A stretch of DNA of 64,000 bases from Modestobacter roseus (GTDB lineage: Bacteria; Actinomycetota; Actinomycetes; Mycobacteriales; Geodermatophilaceae). The translations under genes were made by a program, and so were the position numbers. Within the stretch, counting starts at the first letter, position 1. Each line of letters opens with the position of its first letter. The notes beneath the pieces were generated by a model. That model saw only the letters and a program-made list of their open reading frames with translations. It did not search any database and was not told where the DNA came from. Where the stretch lies: contig NZ_VLKF01000001.1 in assembly GCF_007994135.1 (NCBI RefSeq), forward strand, positions 62,001 through 126,000. The letters are read 5' to 3'. Positions 34,506 to 42,802 of the stretch are shown here, piece by piece.

Positions 34506-35485
34506 GCTGGGTCCTTTCCACCGGTCGCGGTGACGGGGACGATCTCGGCGGCCAGGCGGCGCCGGTGGTTGCTGGGCAGGGCGTGCGCGAACGTGACGTC
34601 GTTGGTCGTCACCTGCAGCGGGCTGTCCTGCGCGTGCCGCAGCAGCAGGACGTCGCCCACCGCCAGGGACAGCAGGTCGCCGGAGGGCACCTCGATCGGG
34701 TTGAACCGGACGCTCACGTCCACCGGGACGTCGTAGAGCCGCTCGGTCAGCGCCTCGAACGCCTGCTGCCGCTTGTGCCGTGCGGACTCCGACAGCTGCG
34801 GGGAGGCGGCGTTGTTCAGCGGGCCGGCGAACGAGGAGAAGGGGAGCACCAGCGTGGCCTCGGGCTCGCGGCTGCCCAGGCGCATGCTGTAGGTGGCGAC
34901 CATGACCGTCTCCGAGCCGGAGGCGGCCTGGGCCAGCTGCGGGTTGTACTCGACGCTGTCCAGCGCGGGGGTCAGCGCGGTCACCGGGGCGAACGCCTCG
35001 CCGAGCTCGTCGAGGAGCCGGTCCAGCAGGTGGCCGGTGATGGCGCTCTCCATGCCGGTCATCGGCCGGGCGGGCTGCTCACCGCCGCCGGAACCGCCGA
35101 GCATGTGGTCGACCATCGCCATGGCGGTGTCCAGCGGCCAGGCGAGCACGCCCTTGCCGGCCAGCGGCTCGAGGGTGAAGGTCGCCACGAAGTGCGAGCC
35201 GGGCAGCGTGGCGATGTAGTCGTCGTAGGAGAACTGCTCGATGCCGACCAGCTCCACCCGCACCCCGGTGCGCAGCAGCGAGGTCAGCGTGGTGGTCGCC
35301 TGGCGGGCGAAGGACTCCTGCGTCATCTGCAGGATGCGGACGTGCTCGCGCGAGAGCTTCGTCGGCCGCCGGAAGTCGTAGGTGCGGGGCTCACGACGAC
35401 GCGTGCGGCCCTGCCCCTCGGGGTTCCGGGGGGCCGCGCTGGGGGCGTCGGCCACGGTGTCGGACAGGCTCACGCATGTCCTCAT
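34502..35485 (-). CDS. fliM: flagellar motor switch protein FliM
   Basis: The 327-residue protein has the FliM middle domain (FARQATTTLTSLLRTGVRVE, YIATLPG, GSHFVATFTLEPL) and a C-terminal SpoA domain. It links FliG to FliN in the C-ring. The N terminus does not show the LSQxEIDALL peptide that binds phosphorylated CheY in well-studied bacteria; it reads Ser/Ala/Arg-rich instead. ATG at 35485 and GTG at 35473 are both possible; the first lies inside a candidate promoter -10, which would favour the second. Confidence 0.94.
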   Translation of the reverse strand: MRTCVSLSDTVADAPSAAPRNPEGQGRTRRREPRTYDFRRPTKLSREHVRILQMTQESFARQATTTLTSLLRTGVRVELVGIEQFSYDDYIATLPGSHFVATFTLEPLAGKGVLAWPLDTAMAMVDHMLGGSGGGEQPARPMTGMESAITGHLLDRLLDELGEAFAPVTALTPALDSVEYNPQLAQAASGSETVMVATYSMRLGSREPEATLVLPFSSFAGPLNNAASPQLSESARHKRQQAFEALTERLYDVPVDVSVRFNPIEVPSGDLLSLAVGDVLLLRHAQDSPLQVTTNDVTFAHALPSNHRRRLAAEIVPVTATGGKDPA

Positions 35486-35509
35486 CGGCGGGGGACCGCC
35501 GGACCCTGA
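35482..35509 (-). promoter_or_regulatory. candidate FliA/WhiG-type promoter before fliM
   Basis: On the minus strand TCAG (35509-35506) is followed after 16 nt by GCCGATGA (35489-35482). The -10 overlaps the first possible fliM start codon, so a transcript from here would need the GTG at 35473 and be nearly leaderless. The match is good but the overlap makes it less certain. Confidence 0.4.
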
Positions 35510-35541
35510 CCAGCCGGTGCCGGAACTCCGGCACCGGCTGG
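35510..35541 (-). terminator. hairpin between fliL and fliM
   Basis: CCAGCCGGTGCCGGA and TCCGGCACCGGCTGG form a perfect 15-bp stem with a 2-nt loop in the fliL-fliM gap. It should end or attenuate the motA-motB-fliL transcript; no T-run follows. Confidence 0.65.
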
Positions 35542-35602
35542 CACGGGTGTGACCCCAGGAGGTCGGTGGGGGAGGAGGCGCCCCGTGAGGCGCCGGGTGC
35601 TG

Positions 35603-36082
35603 CTACTGGGTGACGTACTCCGTGTAGTTGATCTCGTAGACGTCGCCGTGGTACGCCTCGACGATCTTCTCCTGGAGGGCGGCCTTCATCGCCTCCCGGT
35701 TGTTCTGCACGTCGGCGAGCGCGGCCCCGGAGAAGTGCGCGATGGCGATGTCGGTCGCCTTCGAGCCGTCGGGGGTGGCGCCACCGCCGTGCCCGCCGCC
35801 GCCGGCGTGCTCGTCGTAGGCGAGGCTGAACTGCAGCGCGAACCCGAGCTTCAGGTAGCTTCCCCCCGCCAGGTTGATCGCCACGGAGTCGATGGGCAGC
35901 ACCACCGCGCCCGCCTCGGGCGCCGGCTCGGCCTCGGCCTCGCCGGAGCCGCTGAACAGGAAGAAGTAGGCGCCACCGCCGATCGCGAGCACCGCCACCA
36001 GGGCGATGATCAGCAGCTTCTTCTTGCCGCCGCCGCCGGCGGACTCGTCGTCCTCGACGTCGGCCTTCTTCTTCTTGGCCAT
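35603..36082 (-). CDS. fliL: flagellar basal body-associated protein FliL
   Basis: The 159-residue protein has a lysine-rich cytoplasmic start (MAKKKKADVEDDE), one membrane helix around residues 23-43 and an extracytoplasmic domain with LPIDSVAINLAGGSYLKLG and the C-terminal VYEINYTEYVTQ. FliL sits around the stator and supports motor torque. It is encoded after motB and before the hairpin and fliM. Confidence 0.93.
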   Translation of the reverse strand: MAKKKKADVEDDESAGGGGKKKLLIIALVAVLAIGGGAYFFLFSGSGEAEAEPAPEAGAVVLPIDSVAINLAGGSYLKLGFALQFSLAYDEHAGGGGHGGGATPDGSKATDIAIAHFSGAALADVQNNREAMKAALQEKIVEAYHGDVYEINYTEYVTQ

Positions 36083-36134
36083 GGTGACTGCCTCCTCGGT
36101 GGTGCTGTGGTCGGGTGCGGGTGGGGTGGGGTCC

Positions 36135-36212
36135 GTTGCCGAGCGCCTGGGCGGCGGCTCAGTTGCCGAGCGCCTGGGCGGCGGCTCAGTTGCCGAGCGC
36201 CTGGGCGGCGGC
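36135..36212. repeat. 27-bp direct repeats duplicating the end of motB
   Basis: Two full copies (36135-36161, 36162-36188) and a 24-bp third copy (36189-36212) of a 27-bp unit lie head to tail. On the minus strand each unit encodes AAAQALGN followed by TGA, so the last codons and the stop of motB are repeated beyond the gene. Confidence 0.9.
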
Positions 36213-37124
36213 CTGGGCGGCCGCCTCGATCCCCGGCAGCAGGGCGTTGGCCCGGGGGGAGCCGGTGGACAGCAGGATCACGTCGACCCGCCGGTTGACG
36301 GTGACGTAGCTCGGGTCGCTGTCGGGCACCAGCGGGCGGGTGCTGCTGTAGCCCGCCGCGGACAGCCGGTCGTCGGGCAGCCCGTCGGTCTCGGTGAGGT
36401 GCCGGAGCACCGTCGTCGCCCGGATCGCCGACAGCTCCCAGTTCGACGGCCAGGGGCCGCCGGGGGTGACCGGCAAGGAGTTGGCGTGCCCCTCGACCTC
36501 GATCTGGTTGGGCAGCGCGGCCAGCGTCGGGGCCATCGCGTCGAGCACGACGGCGCCCTGCGGCTGGAGCACCGCGGACTCGGGGGCGAACAGCACCGGG
36601 TCGGAGACCACGTGCACCACCAGGCCGCGCTCGTCGATGACGAACTCGGCGGCGCCGGACATGCCGGCGGCGGCCAGGGCCTCCTGCAGTGCTGCCCGGG
36701 CGGCGGCGAGCTGGTCGTAGGCGCCCTGCGCCTCCGCGGCGGTCTGCCGGGCCTGCTGCTGCGCGACCGCCTCGGCGGCCGCCTGCTCCGCCGCGGTCTG
36801 CTCGGTGCCGTCGATGGCGGCGTCCGCGGCCACCTGGACGGGCTTGAGCGGGCTGTCGTTCTCCACCGGCGCGTCGATGGCGGCGCCGTCGTTGAGGATG
36901 GTCACCGGCGCGCCGGCGCCCTCCCGGGCGCCGTTGGCGAAGGCGGTGAACTTGGCCAGGTCGATCGAGCTCATCGCGTAGAGCACGACGAACAGCACGA
37001 ACAGCAGCGTCATCATGTCGAAGCCGGAGACCAGCCACCGTTCGTGGTTCTCGTGCTCCTCGTGCTCCTCGTGCTTCTTGCGGCGGCCACCGCCGTGGCC
37101 GCCGTGCCCGCCGCTCTTGCTCAT
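36186..37124 (-). CDS. motB: flagellar stator protein MotB
   Basis: The 312-residue protein has a His/Gly/Glu-rich cytoplasmic tail, one membrane helix starting FDMMTLLFVLFVVLYAMSS with the proton-carrying aspartate D36, a plug and Ala/Gln-rich linker, and a C-terminal OmpA-like peptidoglycan-binding domain (VEGHANSLP, YSSTRPLVP). It anchors the stator to the wall. ATG overlaps the motA stop by four bases. The 3' end is repeated in tandem just downstream. Confidence 0.95.
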   Translation of the reverse strand: MSKSGGHGGHGGGRRKKHEEHEEHENHERWLVSGFDMMTLLFVLFVVLYAMSSIDLAKFTAFANGAREGAGAPVTILNDGAAIDAPVENDSPLKPVQVAADAAIDGTEQTAAEQAAAEAVAQQQARQTAAEAQGAYDQLAAARAALQEALAAAGMSGAAEFVIDERGLVVHVVSDPVLFAPESAVLQPQGAVVLDAMAPTLAALPNQIEVEGHANSLPVTPGGPWPSNWELSAIRATTVLRHLTETDGLPDDRLSAAGYSSTRPLVPDSDPSYVTVNRRVDVILLSTGSPRANALLPGIEAAAQAAAQALGN

Positions 37125-37891
37125 GCCGCCTCGCGTTCCTGCTCACTGGGCGGCACGAGGGAGGTGAGCTTGGCCCGGACGGTGCGCGGGCTGGTGCCGG
37201 CCTGGATCTCGGCGATCCCCTCGACGAGCAGCTCCATCTGGGCGGCCTGCAGCTCGCTGACCCGGGCGATCTTGGCGCCCATCGGCAGGAACCAGAAGTT
37301 GGCCGCCATGACGCCCCACAGGGTGGCGATGAACGCCGCGGAGACCATCGGGCCCAGCAGCTCGGGGTTGCTGAGGTTCCCCATCACGTTCATCAGGCCG
37401 ACGATGCAGCCCAGGATGCCGATGGTCGGCGCGTAGCCGCCCATGGTGGTGAAGAACTTGCTCGCGACCTTGTCCTCGGCCTTCTTCGCCGCGATCTCGC
37501 CCTCCAGGATGGCCCGCAGGTCCTCCGGGTCGGTGCCGTCGATGCTCATCTGCAGCCCGCGCTTGAGGAACGGGTCGTCGATCTCCTTGACCTGGGCCTC
37601 CAGCGCCAGCAGGCCCTCCTTGCGGGCCTTCTCGGCGAGGCTGACCATCGTCTGGATCCGCTCGGTGGCCGGGGGCACCTTCGCCGGCAGGACGGCCATC
37701 TTGAACCAGACGGGGATCTTCTTCAGCTCGGCCATCGTCTGGCTGGCCAGCGCGGCACCGAAGGTGGCGATGATGACCAGGACGATCGCCGGCAGGAAGA
37801 TCAGCGACGTCGGGTCCGCGCCTTCGAGGATCATGAAGACGAAGAACGCGATCAGCGAGATGGCGAACCCGATCAGGGTGGCGGGATCCAT
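37121..37891 (-). CDS. motA: flagellar stator protein MotA
   Basis: The 256-residue protein has four membrane segments and the MotA/ExbB pattern with GGYAPTIGILGCIVGLMNVM in the third segment and the cytoplasmic loop EKARKEGLLALE. With MotB it forms the ion channel that drives rotation. It lies three bases after flbD. Confidence 0.95.
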   Translation of the reverse strand: MDPATLIGFAISLIAFFVFMILEGADPTSLIFLPAIVLVIIATFGAALASQTMAELKKIPVWFKMAVLPAKVPPATERIQTMVSLAEKARKEGLLALEAQVKEIDDPFLKRGLQMSIDGTDPEDLRAILEGEIAAKKAEDKVASKFFTTMGGYAPTIGILGCIVGLMNVMGNLSNPELLGPMVSAAFIATLWGVMAANFWFLPMGAKIARVSELQAAQMELLVEGIAEIQAGTSPRTVRAKLTSLVPPSEQEREAA

Positions 37892-37894
37892 GCG

Positions 37895-38182
37895 TCAGCG
37901 CTCGTCTCGGCTCGGGAAGGGCACGACCGAGGAGTCGTCGGTGCCCTGCTGGTGGTAGGGGGTGGTGAGGTGGAGCTCGCCCCGATCCATCCGGAACGAG
38001 GTCGCCCGGACGCTGGCGTGCCAGGTGCGGATCTCCTCGACGACCTCGTCGACGGTCTCGGTGACCACGTACTTGGTGTCGTCGGCGAGGGTGATCACGG
38101 TGTCCGGGTGCCCCTCCACGCGCTGCACCAGCTCCGCGTTGAGCACGAAGTGCTTCCCGTTGAGGCGGGTCAGACGGATCAC
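37895..38182 (-). CDS. flbD: FlbD family flagellar protein
   Basis: The 95-residue protein begins MIRLTRLNGKHFVLNAELV and has TVITLADDTKYVV, the signature of the short FlbD family often encoded before motA. The role is not defined; spirochete relatives affect motility. The GTG at 38182 starts the conserved region. A clear FliA-type promoter lies 70 bp upstream. Confidence 0.9.
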   Translation of the reverse strand: MIRLTRLNGKHFVLNAELVQRVEGHPDTVITLADDTKYVVTETVDEVVEEIRTWHASVRATSFRMDRGELHLTTPYHQQGTDDSSVVPFPSRDER

Positions 38183-38246
38183 GGTGGAGCTCCAGTGGTC
38201 GTGGGTGGCGGTCCGCCGGGGCGCGCGTCGTCGCGGCGCACTGCTG

Positions 38247-38274
38247 TCATCGGCGGTCGGGAGAGGCTGCTTGA
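38247..38274 (-). promoter_or_regulatory. FliA/WhiG-type promoter for flbD-motA-motB-fliL
   Basis: TCAA (38274-38271), 16 nt, then GCCGATGA (38254-38247) on the minus strand matches the WhiG/FliA consensus TAAA-N15/16-GCCGATAA closely. The start of flbD is about 65 bp downstream. Confidence 0.7.
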
Positions 38275-38279
38275 GCCGA

Positions 38280-38315
38280 ACGGACCGGCCACCCCCGGTG
38301 GGGTGACCGGTCCGT
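38280..38315. terminator. hairpin between flgE and flbD
   Basis: A 16-bp stem with one mismatch (38280-38295 with 38300-38315) and a CGGT loop follows flgE and directly precedes the flbD promoter. It should end the flgB-flgE transcript. Confidence 0.7.
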
Positions 38316-38351
38316 CCGTGCTGCTCAGGGCTGTGCGGGTCAGGCGCGCGA

Positions 38352-39619
38352 TCAGCGCTTGAGCTGGACCAGGTCCTGGAGGATCTCGTCGGAGGTGGTG
38401 ATCACGCGGCTGTTCGCCTGGAAGCCGCGCTGGGCCACGATCAGGCCGGTGAACTCCTCGGCGAGGTCGACGTTGGACATCTCCAGCGAGCCCGCGGAGA
38501 GCTGGCCGCGGCCACCGGTACCGGCCTGGCCGACCACCGGCTGGCCGGAGTTGTCCCCGGCGCGGAACGAGCTGTTGCCCGCCTTGGACAGGCCGCCGGG
38601 GTTGACGAAGGTGGCCAGCGCCAGCTGGCCGAGGGGCTGCCGCAGTCCGTTGGAGTACAGGCCGACGATCGTGCCGTCGTTGCTCAGCGAGTAGCTCTCC
38701 AGCGTGCCCAGCGCCGAGCCGGTGTTCTCGTTGGCCTTGCCGGCCGCGGTGCTCGCCCCGCCGAACTGGGTCAGCCCGCCCAGGTCGAGGGTCACGGCAC
38801 CACCCCAGCTGGCGTACCCGGCGGTGGCCGGGGTGAAGGTGGTCGAGCCCGCGGGGGTGACGAGCTGGCCGGTCGTCGGCGCGGTGCCGGAGAAGGTCAG
38901 CGCCAGGGCGTTGACCACCGGCGGCTGGCCGGCCTCCTGCACGGTCAGCGACCAGGTGTTGGTGCCGGTGCACTCCATGACCACGGACATCTCGTGGGCG
39001 TTGCCCAGGTCGTCGAACATCCGGATCTGCGAGGTCACCTGGGTACCGGGGACGGGGGCGGGCCGGCGACGGCGGCGGTGGCGCCGGCGGAGAGGTTGCC
39101 CTGGATCTGCGCGCCGCTGGTGGCCACCGGCGCGAGCACCTGGCCCTGCGGGATGCGCAGCGGCACGAGCGGGCCCTGCGGGTCGATCGTGCCGTCGAGG
39201 GTGGCCATCCAGCCCTGCAGGATCAGGCCGTCGGGGGTGACCAGGTTGCCGACCCCGTCGGTGTCGAAGGAGCCGGCCCGGGTGTAGAGGTTCTCGTTCC
39301 CGGACTTGGTGATGAAGAAGCCGTCGCCGGTGATCATGAAGTCGCTGGAGCGGCCGGTGCTCTGCGCCGAGCCCTGGGTCCAGTTGGTGGAGATGCCGGC
39401 GACCTTGACGCCCAGACCGACCTGGGCCGGGTTGGAGCCGGCGGTCTGCCCCTGCGGTGCGGAGCCGTTGCGGATGATCTGGGACAGCGTGTCCTCGAAG
39501 ACGGTCTGGCTGCCCTTGAAGCCGACGGTGTTGACGTTGGCGATGTTGTTGCCGGCGACGTCGAGCTTGGTCTGGTGCGCCTTGAGGCCGGAGATGGCCG
39601 AGAACATGGAACGCAGCAT
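38352..39619 (-). pseudogene. flgE: flagellar hook protein FlgE, frameshifted
   Basis: Residues 1-190 read from ATG at 39619: FSAISGLKAHQTKLDVAGNN at the rod-hook start, then NTVGFKGSQT and FMITGDGFFI. The frame then stops at 39035, while a neighbouring frame carries the rest (RMFDDLGNAHEMSVV ... GLIVAQRGFQANSRVITTSDE ... LQDLVQLKR) to 38352. Restoring one base in the G5 run at 39054-39058 joins them as AGPPPVPGTQVT and gives a normal 422-residue FlgE. As given the gene is broken after the first third, in a linker. A motile cell needs FlgE, so a sequencing indel is the simplest reading. Confidence 0.85.
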
Positions 39620-39646
39620 CGGGGGAGCTCCTGGGGTCGGGGGTGG

Positions 39647-40108
39647 TCAGGCGGTCGGCTGGGTGGCGCCGGGGGTGGTGGCGGTCGGCAGGGTGACGGC
39701 GGTGACCCGGCCGAGCGGCACGGTGACCCCGTCGACGACCGCCTGCGGTTCGGTCTCCGCACCCGTGCCGGCGATCCGGACGGCGCTCACGACCCCGGTC
39801 CTGGTCTCGCCGGTGGTGTCGGTGTAGGTGACCTGGTGGCCGACCAGCGCACCGGCGCTGAGCGACCGCTGCAGCCCGACCAGGGCCTTGTTCTGCGCGG
39901 CGATCTCCTCGAGCTTCTCCACCTGGGTGAAGGTCGCCGTCTGCGCCATGAACTCGCTGCTGCTGGTCGGGTTGCTCGGGTCCTGGTAGCGCATCTGCGC
40001 GACCAGCAGCTTGAGGAAGACGTCCTTCCCCATCTGGTCGCCGCGGCTGACCGAGGTGCTGGCGGGGCCGGTCGCCGGGGCGCTGACCCCGGGGATCGGT
40101 GTGGTCAT
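39647..40108 (-). CDS. flgD: flagellar hook cap protein FlgD
   Basis: The 153-residue protein has the conserved FlgD block FLKLLVAQMRYQDPSNPTSS and FMAQTATFTQVEKLEE, followed by a short Tudor/FnIII-like C terminus. FlgD caps the growing hook. It lies between fliK (12 bp) and flgE (27 bp) in the same direction. Confidence 0.94.
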   Translation of the reverse strand: MTTPIPGVSAPATGPASTSVSRGDQMGKDVFLKLLVAQMRYQDPSNPTSSSEFMAQTATFTQVEKLEEIAAQNKALVGLQRSLSAGALVGHQVTYTDTTGETRTGVVSAVRIAGTGAETEPQAVVDGVTVPLGRVTAVTLPTATTPGATQPTA

Positions 40109-40120
40109 CGTTCCTCCGTC

Positions 40121-41397
40121 TCAGGCGAGGACGTCCACGCCGGATGACGCGGACTGGTCGGTGGCGGGCAGGACGGCGGGGCCACCGGCCTGGTCGGCGG
40201 GGGAGTCCCCGCTGCGGGGCCGGCCGTCGTGCTGGCCGGGCTGGCCCTGCTGCCCGGCCGTCTGCTGACCGGGGAACTGACCCTGCTGGCCGGTGCGGGC
40301 GTCGAGCAGCTGCTGGGTCGAGCGCTGGGCGTTGCTCAGGTCGGCGGTGGCCGGGTCGACGGCGAGGCGGCCGAGGGTCAGCCCGGCGCCTTCCAGCTCG
40401 CGGCGGAGACCGGGCAGCGCGTCGGTCAGCGCGTGCCGCCCGGCGTCGGAGCCGCCCTGCAGGGTCAGGTCGAGGCTGCCGTCGGTCACCGTGACCTGGA
40501 TGGAGACCGGGCCGAGCTCCTCCGGCGTGATCACCAGCGTCATCGTGGAGCTGCCGTCGGGTGCGTTGCTGAGCACCGCCAGCTGGCGGCCCAGCTGCTG
40601 GGCGACCGGCGGCTCCGCGGTGGGCGGTGTGGCGCTGGCTCCGAGCGGGTCGGTGCGGACGGCGGTGGGCGCGGCGGTCGCGGCGCCGACGAGGCCCACC
40701 GCGTCCGGCTCGGTGGCTGCGCCACCGTTGCCCGGACCGGTCTCGGTGCCGGTGTCGGGGGTGTCGCCGGCGGCCACCGGGACGACCACCACGGACAGGT
40801 CGGCGGGGAGCCCGGCGGGACCGGCCCCGGTGGTCCCCGGGGGAGCGGTGGCCGGGTGCGCGGCGAGCGGGCCGGTGAGCCCGAGGGCGGACAGCAGCGC
40901 GGCCGGCGTGCCGGGCGCGGGTGCCGTGCCGGCCCCGACGCCGGGACGGTGGTGGCCGGCGGGACGGTCGGGTCGGCCGCGGGCGGCTGCCCGCCGAACG
41001 ACGGCACGGCGAGCGGCTGTCCGCCGGCGACCGCGGTACCGGTGACCGCGCCGATGAGCGCGGCGGCGGCAGCCGTGGCCTCCGGCTGGGCGCCGGTCGA
41101 GGTGACGAGCGGCGCCCCGGCGGCGAGCAGCGCCCACAGCCCCGGGGGCAGCTCGGACGGGACGGCGACCGGGGGAGCCGCCGGGGCGCCGTCGGCACCC
41201 TCGTCGGAGGCCCCACCGGAGGCGTCCCCGGAGTCGGTCCCGGGCCGGCGGGAGGGGTTCCCGGCGCCGTGCAGGGCGTCGTCCAGGGCGCTGGCGAAGC
41301 CGGCTGCCTGGTCGGCCGAGCCGGTGGTCGAGCTCCCGCCGCCGCCCGGGCGACTGGCCGCCGGGGTCATCGGCAGGGCGGACATGGGCGCTGTCAT
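40121..41397 (-). pseudogene. fliK: flagellar hook-length control protein FliK, frameshifted
   Basis: The N-terminal part (MTAPMSALPMTPAAS, then a Gly/Ser/Pro/Ala-rich length-ruler region) reads from ATG at 41397. The C-terminal Flg_hook domain (LVITPEELGPVSIQVTV, LRRELEGAGLTLGRLAV) lies in a neighbouring frame ending at 40121. One base missing near the C4 run at 40933-40936 explains the shift; with it the junction reads VPASGAGTAPAPG and the protein has 425 residues. FliK measures the hook and triggers the FlhB switch. The start overlaps the stop of the muralytic gene by four bases. Confidence 0.8.
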
Positions 41398-42350
41398 CGG
41401 TAGGCCTCCGCGGCGCTGGTCACCTTCTGGACGTAGGACCGGGTCTCGCTGATCGGCGGGATGCCCCCGGCGCGCTGCACCGTGCCGGGGCCCGCGTTGT
41501 AGGCGGCGAGCGCCAGCTCCGTGGAGCCGAACTGCTCGGTCAGGCTCGCCAGGTACCGGGCGGCGCCGTCGATGGCGGACGCCGGGTCACCCGGGTCGAC
41601 GCCGAGGCTGCGGGCGGTGGCCGGCATGAACTGCATGAGCCCCCGCGCACCGGCGGGGGAGACCGCCGTGGTGCGGAAGTTCGACTCGGTCTTCGCCATC
41701 GCGGCCAGCACGGCCGGGTCGACGCCGTGCCGGCTGCCCGCGGTGCGGAACAGGTCGGCGTACGGGACGCCGCCCAGACCGCCACCGCCCGTGGCCGCGG
41801 CGGGGGCGGACGCGGCGCCGTCGGGCAGCACGCGGCGGATCACCGTCGGGTTGCCGACGTCCTGCACCTTGACGACGTCGCCCTCCTGCGGGGCGGCGAT
41901 CATCTTGCCGCCACCGATGTAGAGCCCGACGTGGTCGATGCCCGGCCGGCTGCTGGTGTTGTCGAAGAACACCAGGTCACCGGGTCGGGCCTCGGCGAGC
42001 GAGGCGACCGGGCGGCCGGCGGTGGCCTGCTGCGAGGAGGTGCGGGGGATGCTGACGCCGAGGTCGGCGTAGACGCGCTGGGTGAACCCGGAGCAGTCCA
42101 GCCCGCTCTTCGGGTCGGTGCCGCCCCAGCGGTAGGGCACTCCGAGGTACTTCTGCGCCGCGCCCACGACCTCCGCGCCGGTGGCGGTGGCCGCGAAGCC
42201 ACCGAGCCCGGTCGACGCCGTCGCCGCGCTCCCGGTGAGGCCGGCTGCCGAGGCGGCGCTGGACCACGCGGCCTCCTGCGTGGGCGGGGTGCGCAGGAAG
42301 CGGGAGTGGATCTCGCTGATCCGGCTGTGCACCGCGGTCAGTCCCTCCAC
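41394..42350 (-). CDS. NlpC/P60 - lysozyme-like muralytic enzyme in the FlgJ position
   Basis: The 318-residue protein has two cell-wall domains. Residues 58-175 form an NlpC/P60 endopeptidase with the catalytic cysteine in GLDCSGFTQRVY and histidine in GIDHVGLYIGG. Residues 195-318 form a lytic transglycosylase of the SLT kind, with catalytic glutamate in AAMAKTESNFR, SPAGARGLMQFMP and AYNAGPGTV. No signal peptide is seen, so export through the flagellar apparatus is likely. It may open the wall for rod growth. GTG at 42350 overlaps fliJ by 13 bp. Confidence 0.88.
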   Translation of the reverse strand: MEGLTAVHSRISEIHSRFLRTPPTQEAAWSSAASAAGLTGSAATASTGLGGFAATATGAEVVGAAQKYLGVPYRWGGTDPKSGLDCSGFTQRVYADLGVSIPRTSSQQATAGRPVASLAEARPGDLVFFDNTSSRPGIDHVGLYIGGGKMIAAPQEGDVVKVQDVGNPTVIRRVLPDGAASAPAAATGGGGLGGVPYADLFRTAGSRHGVDPAVLAAMAKTESNFRTTAVSPAGARGLMQFMPATARSLGVDPGDPASAIDGAARYLASLTEQFGSTELALAAYNAGPGTVQRAGGIPPISETRSYVQKVTSAAEAYR

Positions 42351-42802
42351 GTCTCCTCCTCCGTCGTCCCCGTCATGTGGTGCTCCGTCGTGTACCGGCC
42401 GGTCACCAGGTCGTCGACCGCGCGTTCGGCAGCCGCCTCGGCGGCGGTGCGGGCGGCTTCCAGGTGCCGCTCGCGCAGTTTCTCCAGGCCCTTGGTGCGC
42501 TGGGCCGCCGCCGTCCAGCGGGCCCGGACCAGTTCGGCCTGTTCCGCGTGGGCGACGGCGAGCGCCCGTGCAGCTGACACATCGGCAGCCGCGGCCGACG
42601 ATGCGACCATCGCGGCGACGAAGGAGGCCCCGGAGACGGCCGAGGGCGGCCGGCGGGCCTGCAGCGCCAGGGCGTCCTCCTCGGCCCGGCGGGCGGCGTC
42701 GGCCGCCTCACGGGCGGCGGCGGCCGCGGCCAGCGCGGCGGCGCGCTCCTCGGTGCGGCGCAGCCGCAGCACCGGCTCCAGCCGGAAGGCGGGCTGCTTC
42801 AC
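42338..42802 (-). CDS. fliJ: flagellar export chaperone FliJ
   Basis: The 154-residue protein is predicted to be an all-helical coiled coil rich in Ala, Arg and Glu and begins VKQPAFRLEPVLRLRRTEE, the typical FliJ start. FliJ links the FliI ATPase ring to FlhA. Its GTG overlaps the fliI stop by four bases. Confidence 0.85.
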   Translation of the reverse strand: MKQPAFRLEPVLRLRRTEERAAALAAAAAAREAADAARRAEEDALALQARRPPSAVSGASFVAAMVASSAAAADVSAARALAVAHAEQAELVRARWTAAAQRTKGLEKLRERHLEAARTAAEAAAERAVDDLVTGRYTTEHHMTGTTEEETWRD

